From assembly GCA_029378245.1 (NCBI GenBank), contig JARKIF010000104.1:1-64000 (forward strand): a DNA stretch of 64,000 nt. Direction: 5' to 3'. The notes beneath the pieces are model-generated. The model saw only the letters and a list, made by a program, of their open reading frames with translations, had not been told where the DNA came from and made no database searches. Numbering within the stretch: position 1 is the stretch's first letter; each line of letters starts with the position of its first letter. The DNA comes from Roridomyces roridus. Its lineage: Eukaryota; Basidiomycota; Agaricomycetes; Agaricales; Mycenaceae. Of this stretch, positions 23,801 to 35,793 are shown in pieces. The translations under genes and the position numbers were made by a program.

Positions 23801-24482
23801 TTTCTTTCTTTCCCATTTCAAACCCGCTTAACCCTCACGCCATAGATCCTCACGGCGTCCGGGCTCTACTCCACATCGTTCCGTATCGGCCAAGTTTGCG
23901 GCTCTGCATCAAATGGCTCGTGGACTACCACAGATTGGGTGCCTGCTATCGTGAAATCCAGTCTTGCGCTTGGCGCATACCCCTCCGCACCCGGCGCGCT
24001 CGCCAATTGGATTCCCCCGGAAGCGGTTTGTAGTGCCATTGTCGACGCGGTGCTGAGCAAGGACCCGGCGCCACTCGCAGTGAACTTGGTACATCCGAAA
24101 CCGGTGCCTTGGGACGAAGTCATGTCGAACTTGGCTGGGGTGGGCAATCAGAGGCAGATGCCGCTTGTACCGCTCGCGCAATGGACGGAACAGTTGAGAA
24201 TGCGCGCGGCTTGGGCATCCAAGGAGGATCTTGAGAATATCGTGCGTGTTTTTCCCCAGTGTGTAAGTGTGCGATGATGTACTGACGAGCAAACGATAGC
24301 CTGGTCTGAAGTTGCTCGACTTTTTCGATGCTGCGGTGTCTGGAGTGGGAAATGCGCAGTTTGCGACGGAGAAGGCAGAGGCGTTGAGTGCTACGATGAG
24401 GCTTTTGGTGCCGTTGAGTGGTGCGGATGCCATGAAGTGGATGAGCTACTGGGAAAAAATGAATTTCATCGCCTATGACTAG
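20817..24482 (+). CDS. Adenylate-forming reductase (A-T-R, NRPS-like)
   Basis: A monomodular NRP-synthetase-like enzyme. The A domain adenylates a carboxylic acid and loads it on the phosphopantetheine arm. The R domain releases it with NAD(P)H as aldehyde or alcohol. Ten exons give 1073 aa: 20817-21128, 21176-21461, 21510-21965, 22015-22148, 22192-22298, 22346-22555, 22605-23469, 23520-23792, 23846-24241 and 24300-24482. A-domain motifs are HSSGSTGFPKS, YGGTEFG, YRIVGRLDD and KGTVIKK (about 538-543). The T domain is DIFEQGFDSL, with Ser611 carrying the arm. The R domain has the Rossmann motif TGSTGGLGS (712-720), TSSVAS, and Tyr872/Lys876 in YGESK. All domains look complete. It heads a same-strand run with the epoxide hydrolase and SDR downstream. 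Substrate is unknown; basidiomycete relatives often reduce aryl or amino acids. Confidence 0.95.
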
Positions 24483-25348
24483 ATCCTCCAAGTTTTCCCG
24501 GAGCTGGGATTAGTATAATGTACAACCACACTGTTCACTAGAGTTTTCAAAGTTCTCCTCTCCCAACGCACCCTGAATCTTGAATCTTCTTTGAATCTGC
24601 GTCTTCTTTTTTTGTTTCACCTTCTTATTTGCCCGAGGGCGAAGGTGTATCCAAATATTGTTCACCACCTACCTCCGCCGGCACGCTGATCCAGATTCTA
24701 ACACAGACATCGGGCTTCTGAAATTATTTCGAGCGCTTTCGGCTGGCGCCGAGCGGACGCAGAGTCCGTCTCCGTCGGCACTCCCACGTCGCCCGATCAA
24801 TCACCGCAGCTGATGCTTACCAAACGCTGCAGCTCTTGCCACCCACGTCCAAACCATGCCACCCTCGAATCCCATTCGCCACAAGCCCCAAAGACCTCAA
24901 ACCTCAAATGTCGCGTCATCTGTCGGATCCGCCCACCCGTCAAAGGGTTGAAAGACTCCACATCGACTTAGTACTTACACGCCCTGTCCAGGCTGTCCTT
25001 GGCCTGTCCAAGTGGAACCCGCCAACGCCTCAGGGGTAAGCGAACCGAAATCGAGGAAGTCTTCCGTAACAAAGAAGCCAAAGACGTTAAACGCGCCTGT
25101 TTCCGGGCAATACCAGTATGTGGTCTGCGATTATACTGATAAGCGGGATTCCCTTCGTGCGCAAAACATCCGACGTCAATCTATACTTGCCCATGCTCAC
25201 TGCTCAGTGCGGGATGACATCTTATCCCGATTCTCTATCGAAAATGATTCGGACTTGGGGTCTCTCGCCGGAACCGGCTGTGGACACGGGAAGTCGGACA
25301 TTTCAAAAGGTTTCTTTCTCTACATAGCGATTCCAAATTCTTGCCAGT
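24483..25348. other. Intergenic between reductase and epoxide hydrolase
   Basis: This holds the 3' end of the reductase gene (TTTTTTTG at 24607-24614) and the epoxide-hydrolase promoter. No further gene was identified. Confidence 0.5.
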
Positions 25349-26539
25349 ATGACTGCGTCTGCACTCAAGACGATACAAACACGCCGATCCTTCAGCTACT
25401 CGTACTACTTTGCCGCCCCCATCGACTCCAAACCCGTGCTGTTTCTCGCTCATGGCTTTCCGGGCAATCATCGGGCCTGGCGCTATCAAATCGAGTTCTT
25501 CGAGAGCAGGGGTTATGGACTCGTCGTGCCCGACATGCTTGGATACGGCGACAGCAGCAAGCCCACCGACCCTGTTGCGTACATTGGGAGTGGACTCGCT
25601 GGGGATATGCTGGACATCCTCGACAAGGAGGGTATCCAACAGGTCATCTTGATCGCCCACGATTGGTAGGTGTATATTTTGGATCGAGTTTGTCGATTTC
25701 TGAATAAAGAGTAGGGGCTCCCGTGCTGCATCCCGGTTCATGAATTTCCACCCCGAGCGAGTTTCAGCGGCCGCGTTCCTATGTGTGGGCTATCAGCCTC
25801 CGTATGCTAAAGGCGCCGACTGGATATCGATGTCTCCGACTTTGGCGCAGCTCGCTGGATATGATATCATCGGATACATGCGGTGGTTCGCCGGTGAGGA
25901 AGCCGCGAGGGTCATAGATGGAGAACGGCGCGTAGGTTTCGTTCAAGTTGCTCTTTTCGATCATAGGTTGATGCTTCATTCAAACAGTACGAATCGTTGA
26001 TAAACATGTGTCACCCAGAGAAGCCCGAGCTGTGGATGGAGAGTTTCTGTGCCACGGACGGGGCGCGAAATTGGATATTGGAAAATAAGAGGACTGGTTT
26101 GCCGGCGTACATGAGCCAGGAGGTGTGTTCCAACTTTTCTTCACGGCCAGATTGAAACCCGTTCAAGGATTTCGAGTACAAAGTTCAACTCTTGCGGAAG
26201 GGCGGGATCGCTGCACCATTCTGTTGGTACAAGGTCCTCGTAACTCCCGAGAGTGCGCAAGACGACGAGAGTAAGAAACCCTCAGACCATTCTATCTCAC
26301 ATTCTAATTCGTGAGCGGCGCTAGGGGTGCTGAACGTCAAAGCAACACAGCCCATCCTCTTCATAGGCTTCAACAAGGACGTCGTTGCCCGCCCTGAATT
26401 TGCACGTGCGGTTCATCAGGACACTGAAAAGCTTGTCGGGAAGGTGACGGATCGCGAGGTCGCGGCAGATCATTGGGGGATGGAATCGCATCCTCAGGAA
26501 GTCAATAATTTCATCCTTGAATGGATGAACGAACTGTAG
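25349..26539 (+). CDS. Alpha/beta hydrolase, epoxide hydrolase type
   Basis: A soluble hydrolase of the epoxide-hydrolase subfamily, which opens epoxides to diols through an aspartyl-ester intermediate. Five exons are proposed: 25349-25665, 25715-25931, 25988-26122, 26168-26270 and 26325-26539, giving 328 aa. The oxyanion loop is HGFPG (35-39). The nucleophile is Asp105 in AHDWG, and His307 in ADHWG completes the triad. Intron 2 could also end at 25966, adding seven residues (VDASFKQ) and leaving a 35-nt intron. The 56-nt version is preferred because its length is normal and the alignment with relatives is better. Its position between a reductase-releasing NRPS-like enzyme and an SDR, with a P450 nearby that could form epoxides, supports a tailoring role. 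Confidence 0.92.
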
Positions 26540-27262
26540 CACGTTGTCCATCTGCGCTTACTGTACTTGTTGGTGTCGTGGAACAAATAATGTAGATTTC
26601 AGTCCTTCAGTCATTAAATCCTCTGCTGCACCGCAGCTGTCCGCACTCCGTGGTCTGCAACCCTATGTATCTTACCAAGTCCATATTTTCCAGTGTCTGT
26701 TTCCATGTACTCCCTGTTTGAGACTCCCTCTCCGTTTCTCGACTAATACGGCGGGGAAAGATCGGCGCCAGGCGGAGACCGGCGCACACTAAAATTAATG
26801 AACGCAATCTTCCCTTCTCCAAACAAAGGGATTTGCCGTCGTCAAGGGCACGACCCTTTCGCGGGGCCTAGCCTCGGTCCGCCGTGTGATTACCGATACA
26901 TTATTGAAGGGTCGCTTGAGCCCCTCTTGCGGTCTTTGATTCTTGACGACTGGCCTCGCGCCGTCCTCCGCTGAATCGCCACCGGCGAATAAACGACAGG
27001 AGTGACGACTTTGCATTCACCGACCCTAGTCTGCGCTCCACCTACCGAGATTTAATACAGCGTTGTCATCCCGGGGTCTTTCGTGATCCCGGGGGACAAG
27101 ATTGTCTCGCTACCAGCTAAAATGGGCACCGGAACTGCGGCCGAATCTCCCGAGCCTGTCCATATCCGATTCGGCTTTCAGCTTGAGTAACCGGCGAGCT
27201 AAACATACCATCGAACAAAGACTATAAAGCCTTCTCTCAACCGCTCATTAGCCCCAACACCC
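26540..27262. other. Intergenic, promoter region of the SDR gene
   Basis: No gene found. GATCCCGGGGTCTTTCG-like palindromic words (CCCGGGG around 27071-27093) and TATAAAG at 27222-27228 precede the SDR start at 27263 at a spacing compatible with a TATA box. Confidence 0.45.
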
Positions 27263-28578
27263 ATGCCTTCTATTCAATCTGGAAAAATTCTCGTTTCGGG
27301 CGCCAACGGTTTCGTTGCCACGGTAGGTCCTTCAACTGCGTCCTGTGGTTCAATTCAGCTGAATTGTTGTGGTTGCTCAGTGGGTAGTCAAGACCTTCCT
27401 CGACGCTGGGTTTTCCGTACGCGGAACTGTCCGCTCCGCCAGCAAGGGAAAGCACCTCGAAAACCTCTTTGCGTCGCACGGCGACAAGTTTGAGCTCGTT
27501 GTCGTCCCCGACATTACCGCTGTATGTGACCTACTAGCCTTATAATCTCGACGTTGTTCAGACTTTTCTGTAGCCCGGCGCGTTCGACGATGCCGTCAAG
27601 GGCATTGACGCTATCGCGCACACTGCTGCTCCCTTTCACTTTGCCGCCAATGACCCGGCTGAGCTCTCTGAGCCCTCTGTGAAGGGTACCGCCGGCATGC
27701 TCGAGAGTGCCCGCAAGCACGGGTGCGTCTCTAACCTCGTCCTTTGAACTCCCGCATTTAATCTTTCCGATTTGTACAGCTCAGCCGTCAAGCGCATCGT
27801 CATCATCTCGTCCGCTGTGGCTATCATGACACCCAAGGATGGGCCCCTCGACGAGTACGACTGGAACAACGGTGCCGTCGAAGCCGTCGCCGAGAAGGGT
27901 GCTGCCGCTGGCAACTTTGACAAATACTGCAACTCGAAGGTACTTGCGGAGCGTGCGGCTTGGGAGTTCCTCGACAAGTACAGGAACGAAATTGGGTGGG
28001 ACGTCGTTGCTCTGAACCCGCCTCTTATTCTCGGTGTGCGTCTTTCTCCATCCGTCCTTGGTATTCCCGAAGTTGATTGATATGCTGCAGCCTGTTCTGC
28101 ACGAAGTTTCTGGCCCGTCCGAACTCAACACTTCGACCAAGATGATGTTCAACGCGTTCACAACTGAGGGCTCCAAGACTGGCGGCGGACAATGGGCCAA
28201 TGTCAAGGACGTCGGCCGCGCGCACGTCCTCGCCATCACTCGCGAACTCCCTCCCTACGTCCCCCTCTCAGAAGTCAACAAGGCCGAGGGCAAGAACGTC
28301 AATCGGTTCATTCTTGGTGGGCTTGGCTACACATGGCAGGATATGCGTGCGTGCTTCATGTCTTGAACCCGATGATACTGATGGGCTGTATAGTCGACGC
28401 CGCTCCTCCTAGCGCGACGCACTACCAGAAGGGCGCCATCGGCAGCATTACCTCCCGCCCACGCGATATGGACAACACCCGCGCACAGGAGGTCCTCGGA
28501 ATCAAGTTCACGAGTATCCAAGACACCGTCAAGGAGACGTTGGCGGACTACGAGGCCAAGGGATGGGTCAAGGTGTAA
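27263..28578 (+). CDS. Extended SDR, dihydroflavonol-reductase/GRE2-like
   Basis: An NAD(P)H-dependent ketone/aldehyde reductase of the extended short-chain dehydrogenase family (dihydroflavonol-4-reductase or methylglyoxal-reductase-like), cytosolic. Six exons give 348 aa: 27263-27322, 27381-27521, 27574-27722, 27780-28035, 28091-28346 and 28394-28578. The cofactor motif VSGANGFVAT is split from WVVKTFLD by the first intron. Ser127/Ser128 in IISSAVA and Tyr166/Lys170 in YCNSK form the catalytic set. The ending SIQDTVKETLADY is typical of the family. TATAAAG lies 35 bp upstream of the start. It could reduce the aldehyde released by the upstream A-T-R enzyme or act in general carbonyl metabolism. 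Confidence 0.93.
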
Positions 28579-29038
28579 GGGAACTGTATTCACAAGCATT
28601 TTTGTAAATGATTGTTGTCTTGGGATAGAACGAATGTGAAGTTGTGATGCGAGCACGACGCGTTCTGCGCTCCTGCAACCTTTTTGGCGATCAGCGGGTT
28701 GAAAGGAATGGGACGAACGAACGAGGGGCACCGAATTTTCTATCTCTATAAGGACCTCAGGCCTGAGACGACCTAGCTTGACGACTCGAGTCCCGTCTCA
28801 ACTTCTCGCAATCATGTTGCCATGAAGATACTAAAGAGAGTGACTCCTGTTGTCCCTCCAAATTTCTCTGATCTCATTTCGCCTTGTGAAGATTTTTCTC
28901 TTTCAATTCTTTGCTCGCCGTGTGGGCCGGGATGGCTTGCGGCAGTGATTGTTTGATTGCCGTAATAACGGCTTGCTCTTGTTTGTGACAGATTGCGATC
29001 AGCTGACATAATACCTTCGCTCTCTGCTCTCATCTTCC
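28579..29038. other. Intergenic, nothing recognised
   Basis: Spacer between the SDR and the F-box pseudogene. No open frame with supporting motifs was found. Confidence 0.5.
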
Positions 29039-30662
29039 ATGAGCAACAATCGGTGAGCACCTGGATTGGATCTGTTGGCTCAACCTGCTTAACGACACGC
29101 AGCGTGTCCTTAAGCAATCAAAGAACTCACGCCTCGCCGCCTATTCCTCTCCACCTCCTCGCCAGCAATGCCGCTCCACTAGAGGCGGAGATACAGTTCC
29201 TGAAGAGCCTTCTGGCTCAAACCGAGGCAGACATTGCTGCCATAAAAGCTTCTCCTCTCCTTGTTACCGACAAAAGTGCCTCGACTCCACTCGTCAAAAA
29301 CCGCAAGGCGCTCGTCGCTTGTGCGAAGCAGTACAAAACCCTCCTCGCTCCCGTCCGTCGTGTACCCGCCGAGTTGATTTGCGAAATATTGGCTCGCGTA
29401 CCCTGCACCCGCGCGATCAACTTCCGAGAAACGTATGAGCAACCTCCATGGGTACTCACACACATCTGCCGGTCATGGCGCGAGATCGCTCTCGGGGCAC
29501 CCTTACTCTGACGTAAATTCAAGATGCTCCATGGGATTCATCTTCCTCTCAACGTGCCCTACTTTCCGCGGGAGATGATCGAGACACAGCTCAGCCGCAC
29601 CGCAAGCGGTCCTCTGCACGTCGACTTTGAATGGCGTCGGGGACAGCCAGCCGGCGGAGAAAGTCCTGTTTGGGATCTACTCTTACCTCACTCGGATCGC
29701 TGGGTGTCTCTTCGTGTTCGTTGTTCCACATCAGACATCGCAGAAATCTTCCTCGACATCTTGAAATCGTCGAAAGGCCGTTTTGCGTCCCTCGAAACGC
29801 TGCAATTCGTCATTAGTGGTGGCCATCCGTGGAACGCGCGGTGGGACATCTTCGAGGATGCTCCGCGGCTCACCAATGTCCTGCTAACGAGCGTGAACTA
29901 CCAACATCATTCACCTCAACTGGCTATGCGCTGGTCGCAGATCACCCAATACCGTGGATTCTATGCGTCTGCGACGCAGCTAGACGTCCTGCGCTCGTGT
30001 CGCAATCTCGTCGAATGCAGTATCCGATTTGACGGTGGGGAGTCCAGCGAGGCGAGTGTGGTCCTTCCCGCGCTGCGCCGGCTTCAGGTCCAGGGCACCG
30101 CCGTCCTGTCCTACCTTACAGCTCCGAACCTCCATGATCTTCTGGTACACGACGCAGGACCCAGCGTCTCTGCGTTTCTCCTTCGGTCGGCATGTCAATT
30201 GCGAGAGCTTGTCGTCACGCAGTCACTGTTTCACAGGTCAGCAATCTCGTCCCACTCCTCGACGTCTGCCCGGAGCTCGAACATCTGGTTATCGACGTCA
30301 CGCGACAGGCCATGTACGATGCGGACGTGTCTTCCTTGTTCAATGCTCTTTATCTGTCGAGTGCGGGAGATCAATCTGACCTCTGTCCGAAGATCTCGTC
30401 CTTCGCATTCGGATGGCCGGAGGCGTACTCGCCCGTGCTCGAGGATACGTGGGACAACTCGATCTTTCGAATGATTCGTTCGAGGTTCCCCGGACGTCTT
30501 CAATGTGTTCGTATTTTCCCCCCGGTTCACAGTGCCCTTGGTGGCGCGAATGTGAGTGAGGAGTTGGAGGAGGGTGTTGAGGGGCTTGTGGAGGAGGGAT
30601 TAGATATTGAGCGTTTGGGTGCCGGAGATGGGTCGGTGTTTGTCCATCGGCTTCGTATCTGA
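29039..30662 (+). pseudogene. F-box protein gene with a nonsense codon and a frameshift
   Basis: Intact F-box proteins of this type link SCF ubiquitin ligases to targets through a C-terminal LRR-like region. Exon 1 is 29039-29052, and a 50-nt intron leads to exon 2 at 29103. The N-terminal coiled coil is LEAEIQFLKSLLAQTEADI. The F-box follows as VRRVPAELICEILARVP, WVLTHICRSWREIALGAPLL. At 29509-29511 the codon after LGAPLL is TGA, where relatives have Trp (TGG), and the same frame then stays open for about 240 codons. Near 30232-30238 the frame must shift to continue as VSNLVPLLDVCPELEHLVID to the stop at 30662. No GT-AG or GC-AG intron removes either lesion. Two independent breaks argue for a pseudogene, although sequencing error is possible. 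Confidence 0.75.
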
Positions 30663-31035
30663 GGCGGAGTGGGTACCTTGATCCTGTATTGAGCGTACAG
30701 GTAAACCGAACTTTGACTGTACGTACTGGAACATGTATCAAGTGAGGTCTGTCAATATCCAGGAGCGGTGAAAAGGACCATAACTAAATTGAACTCTCCC
30801 TCGCTTCTAAAGTCCTCTGAAGTTTGAACTCTCTGGCACAACGTTGATAGTCTCCCAATGTCAGACTCGATACAAACACAAAAATTAAACATAGTCGAAA
30901 TTTTTGTTGTCAACATTGATTGAATGATCATATTTTCATTCTCCGCGCCAAATTGGGTTCTGCCGCTGTGCCAAATAAGGCCATTCACGTGGCTGTGCTC
31001 TGACGCGGCCTTTTAGCCACTCTCATCTCTCTCTC
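30663..31035. other. Intergenic, nothing recognised
   Basis: AT-rich spacer before the MYND-finger gene. The CT-rich tract just before 31036 looks like its leader. Confidence 0.5.
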
Positions 31036-32953
31036 ATGCATCCATCGCTTCGCATCGAGAACATCGCTGGCTTGCCGGTGCCCACGAAGGTGCTCCGCTC
31101 TACCATTGACCCTGATGTTCGTCAACTCACACTCGTCTTAGTTGTTGGCCATGTCTGCCGCCCGTGGTGTCGTCGCGGATGTCGACCAATTATTCCATTT
31201 GATGTCCGAAAGCCCACAAGCTCTGCGGCTTATTCTCTTCCCCGTATTCTACGTTCATCTCAACGTCGACGATCTGCCTCTTCTTCGTGAACAACTAAAG
31301 AGCGTCTCTACACTCACTTTGATCCCAGACCGCATTGAATGTGCCTTACTCAGCTTGGGCGCGTTGGGAGGCCTGCAGAACGATTTTGTTCCCGAGGCTC
31401 GCGATGAGGTTTGGTCGTCGGCGTGGGCTTGGATACAATTCCTCGAGGATGAGATGAACGCCAAAATCGCCCCTGGTGTCAAGTCCGCGGATGCCATACG
31501 CGTTATCTTCCTGCGCCTTCTCACGGGTTTCTGCTCCAATCCGCACCCATCACCCTTCACCTCGCAGCCACGAATCCGCGAGTTTCTCGCGGCGGGATGG
31601 GCGGCAGCTGCGAACGACCCGGAAACGTCACCCCTCCTGCTCAGTTGTGCCCCTCTTTTCTTCTTCGCCAACTCAGATATGGCAAATCCTACCCACTCGC
31701 GAGAGATTATTGCTGGTGCAGGCGGCACGATGAACCATCTGGCGTCGCTCATCGTGAGGACCATTCCCCGGATTCTGCCTCCGCCGACCCCAGCGTCGAA
31801 CCCTGACCCTGACTTTAACCTGGAGCACCGGAAATTGACTCTTATCTCAATACTCAAACTCGCAGATCACCCTCCCCTCACAAATCACCTTGCCTCTCAC
31901 GGTATTGTGGACGGTCTCTGCCAGACCCTGTGCGCCTTCGGTGGATCTGTGACGAGCAACACGTCGTTGGTTGTCTCCTTGACCATGTCAGGGCTGATAA
32001 ACAATCTGGATGTCTTTCCGTCTATGACCCGCGTCAAAGAAGGGCTCGAGGCTGGGCTCCTCCGTGCGGTCGTGCTCTGCGCATGCCGTCAGGACGCGAG
32101 GGACTTTTACGCCCGTCTGGAGGCGCTCCTAGTCTCCATGATACCCCAAGCTCTCGTGTATCATTCCGTCCTCAGTAGCATGCGCGCTGCCCTCAACGAC
32201 GTTGAGCCGCTTACTGGCAGTCGCGCCTTCCGCGAATCCAAGTTATTCGGCGTGTGGCAAGATTTCGTTCGAGTTACTACGGACCGGCTCGATCTACTTG
32301 CGAGGTTCGACCGCGGTGAGATTGGTCGAACGAGAGCTTGCGATCACATCGAGGTGTGTGATAATACGCGCCTAGATATAATGTTTCGGGCGTCTCATTT
32401 TCACCCAGTGTACCTCCCCAGTCAAAAGGGACGATGATCTAAAGCAGTGTTCGGGCTGCCGCAGCGCGTTTTACTGTTCCAATACATGCCAATCTCAAGA
32501 CTGGGCCGGACACAAAAAGCGTTGTTCATCTCTGCTCGAACAGGGGAACAGTAATTATCCAATCCCTCGACGCTCACCTCGCCCTGACTTGATAAATCTC
32601 CAGAATTGGCCTATCTCTCTTCCGAACTCAAATTCCTCCGTGCAGTCTTGCATCACGACTACGAAAACGCCCGCGCCGAGGTCACCGCCAAGCATAGTAA
32701 GGCGCTCGAGAAGGACCCCAACGCGCTCTGTGCCTTTGTGGCGTTCGACTATCGCCGAGGCCTCGCCGTGGAAATCACGTCCGGGACGGCGTCCCCTAAT
32801 GCGGAGTTCACTCGGTATCATGGGGCCCGCGTGGCCAGCAGCGGAGGGCGCCTCGAGTTGCATGTCATGGCGTTGAATGTGGGGAAGGATCGTACTGAGT
32901 GGCTTGTGTTGCCGATGCGTGTCGAGGCTGAGGGCTCGGTGACGACTCATTGA
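31036..32953 (+). CDS. MYND-type zinc-finger protein
   Basis: A predicted intracellular protein with a MYND zinc finger, a protein-interaction module. Four exons give 585 aa: 31036-31089, 31142-32353, 32409-32550 and 32604-32953. It begins MHPSLRIENIAGLPVPTK, the usual start of this agaric family. A roughly 400-residue helical, armadillo-like region follows. Exon 3 carries the finger: CDHIEC (split by intron 2), KQCSGCRSAFYCSNTCQSQ and WAGHKKRC give the seven Cys and one His of the MYND consensus. The C-terminal part (LAYLSSELKFLRAVLHHDYE) is also conserved in relatives. All introns are 52-55 nt GT-AG, and the frame is unbroken in contrast to the two flanking F-box genes. The molecular role is unknown. 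Confidence 0.92.
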
Positions 32954-33191
32954 TTTGTCGGATTTCTTGATATCGGTACCTTCGGTCACATCTTGAGAAT
33001 TCAATTCGCAATCTTATATTTTGAAGCATTCATGCACGAATCATACCACAGCCATCCTCGCCGAAGATGCCAAGGTCTCGTCAATAACGGAGACGGATGC
33101 ATCCTGATCGCTCGTGCAAGAAAATTCCTAAAGGATCACTCAAAACAGCCTATCGAGTCACGGGTGCGAACGCCACACCCTTAGAGCTGCC

Positions 33192-34555
33192 CTAACGCCG
33201 ATTTTCCGAGCGAAGCCAGGCCCACTCCGGGTCGACGTACCCAAAATCAAGAACCAACATCCCCCGTTCCACGAGCCGTGGCATCCTGTCCTTGACGATT
33301 GACCTCCATTGAGCGACACCAGCCTCTGTCTCCGGCGGCACATCCCCCAACTCCTCCCTCACGAGAATAGAACCCCAATCAACCTTGCCCTCTCGTGCAT
33401 CGGTCATGTCTCTGAGTCGGCAGCGAATGCGGACCGTATGCAATGCTGGCAAGGTCGCTGCGAGGAGGGACGATTCCAACGCACGCAATCTGCTGACGAT
33501 CCGCGTGGGATAAAAATCGAGGTAGGTGATCGTCTGGATAGTTGGCCCGAGGGCACCGATGATTTCGGTGCACAGAGCTGTGGAGACGCCGCGGATGGAA
33601 ATATGCGTGAGGCAGGGAAAGCCGTCGAGTTTGAGTAAGTCGCAGATGAACTCGTCGTCTCCTAGGGCCATCGAGTCAATAACACGTCGAGTACCTGTCA
33701 AAGCACCTGCCTCCCACATATAGTTCCAGATTTCGAATGGTCTTGGGAAATACATCGATCCCTTCGACAAACATTTCCAAAGTGGAGAGCCCGAGCGCGA
33801 GATGCGTCAAACAAGATACGTCGATTTGACTTTCCGGATGGAAAATCTCGGGGAGAAGGACGGCGTTTGAAAGATTCATGATGGAGAGCCCTAGATGTGT
33901 AATCATGAGCGGGCGGCGAGGCGGAAGATTCGCGCCGTGAAGAGGAGGCAGTTGATGCCGGATGCGCATACCCGTTAGCATAAGTGAGCTAACAGCTGGG
34001 TTGCAGCACTCAATAATTTCAGCGAAGTTGCTGGGTGCCCAGAAGCCGAGGTCGAGTTCTCGCAGGGACGAGAGGACGAGGAGGGTGATGAGATGGGGTG
34101 GAATTTCTATCCAGCACTCACTCCGCGGATGGAGCGTCAGCGAGGTCAAGTGTGACCAGGGCACCGTATTTAGCCACCGGGGCCAACGCCTCATCATCGC
34201 ACTTCCAGATTTTGAGCTCATGGATGTAGCTGATGAGATGCGTGGAATGGCCGAGGATCTCGACGAGCTCGACTAGCTGATCACTCGAGAGTGGTTTCAG
34301 AGCACAGCTGCGCATGTCTTCATATTCGCACTCGCCGATTGCGATGCTACGGAACAGAATCCGTTGCGCAGCAGGAACGAAAACGCGTGTGGTGAGGGCT
34401 ATGGATTTGAAGTGCGAAAGGTGCCGTCCGCGGGGAACGAGGTTGATGATCTTGTCCCACATCTCCTTGGGAAGCAAGTCGTGGGCTGGGAAGGGCGGGC
34501 GGCATGTGCCAAGCATGTGGTGAATCAGAGTCGAGGCAGCGGGGGAGAGATGCAT
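33192..34555 (-). pseudogene. F-box-like gene with two frame changes
   Basis: The first frame (34555 to about 34165) reads LLPKEMWDKIINLVP, a degenerate F-box, then HLISYIHELKIW. The sequence continues in a second frame as PWSHLTSLTLHPRSECW and SSLRELDLGFWAPSNFAEII. From about 33720 a third frame carries SMALGDDEFICDLLKLDGF to a stop at 33192. The three parts together make one LRR-like F-box protein of about 450 residues. For the first change a 91-nt intron (GA|GTGAGT to ACCCAG) restores the frame but would remove the LRR-like segment. For the second no intron of any kind fits. It is most likely a decayed gene; undetected sequencing errors are the alternative. Confidence 0.6.
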
Positions 34556-35793
34556 AAAGGGCCTCTGTTCAGTGGGAGTCTTTTCTGGCGCGTGGATAGG
34601 GCGTCGAGGCCTGAGGCCAGTCGGAGCACGCTCTGGTGAAGAGTTTTGACAGCTGACAAAGGGTCACAAATACTGAGTCGGATCAGGTCTGCGCAAGGTC
34701 TGCGTTCTTCATGGCTATCTGCGATGAAAAATCTGTGATGAAAAACCACACCCTAGGCCTGTGTGACGCAGGCCTACGGCGGTTGCAGCTGGCTTGGGCA
34801 GGATGGTGAAGTACGGACGTACGGGGTACGAAGGAAACTGGGTGCAAAGCCCAGAATTTGCGAATTTCAACAACTCGGGTGCAGGAGTCAGACAAGGACC
34901 TGGAGGAAGGTTGATGGCTGTGATGCGAGGTGTGATGGCCGAACATGTGATACGATCATGATAAGATCACTCATCACGCAGTCAGGAAGGGTTGAACTTG
35001 ACTCGAGGGAGTTGAATTCGGGCAACGAGGGTCGGTCAATGACGCACACCGAGGACGCGTCATCGATTCGGGCAACGAGGATGGACATGTGAGGCGTGGA
35101 GAACCAATCAGAGCAAGGAAAGGACGAGAGACCGAGATGCCCGAGATGACCGAGGCATGACCGAATCGGCCAGGAGGCATCGTTCAGCTCACGGGATACA
35201 TCTCGAGGCTTGAATTGGGAATCCACCAGGTCAGGAGGTACAGGGGAGGGCTCGGGGAGTCTGTGCGCAGCTCGGGGTCGGCGTTGTGCAAACACGATGC
35301 CCGAGGTAAACAGTCGTAGTATATAAGGACGAGTGCTTTTTGGCAGTAGCTAGCAAATCACACGGGTTTAGCTCAGAGCAGATCACACGGGTCGGGCTCA
35401 GGGAACTTAACGGGATACGGGAACTTACGGAACGGAACGGATTAACGGAACGACTACGATAACGGAACGACAACTTCGACTCTAGCACAGCTAGCCCACA
35501 CTCATCCTCACCAGCTTACACTCTCACACAACAAACAGACTACTTTGGTTGAAGGTATACGGAAGATTTGATTGCTGACTATTCGGATTTTAGGATTCAT
35601 CGAGCCCAACGACTGCTTGTACATACGGTGTCGAGCCCCATCTGAACAGACAAGGTCATATACTTTGACCCGAACCCCGAACAACAACAACAACGATTAG
35701 TACGCACGCGCTTCACTCCTCGACATCACACACGGCACTCTTCCTTCATTAGGATTGGGGATTTTGTTAGTCCTATAGTTAACACGTCCTGTC
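34556..35793. other. Intergenic with purine-rich low-complexity repeats
   Basis: No gene found. ATTCGGGCAACGAGG occurs twice (about 35016 and 35068), and GACCGAGATGCCCGAGATGA-like words fill 35130-35165. GGAACGG-type repeats fill 35425-35470. TATATAAGG at 35320-35328 followed by such repeats could be the remnant of an LTR, but no matching second copy is in the window. Confidence 0.4.

Noticed and set aside
25932..25966. 35-nt intron in the epoxide hydrolase
   Set aside because: Possible in frame, but a 56-nt alternative ending at 25987 has normal length and aligns better with relatives.
34035..34125. 91-nt intron to repair the first break in the 33-34.5 kb F-box gene
   Set aside because: It would delete an LRR-like segment (SSLRELDLGFW) typical of the family and is longer than other introns here; the second break remains unexplained in any case.
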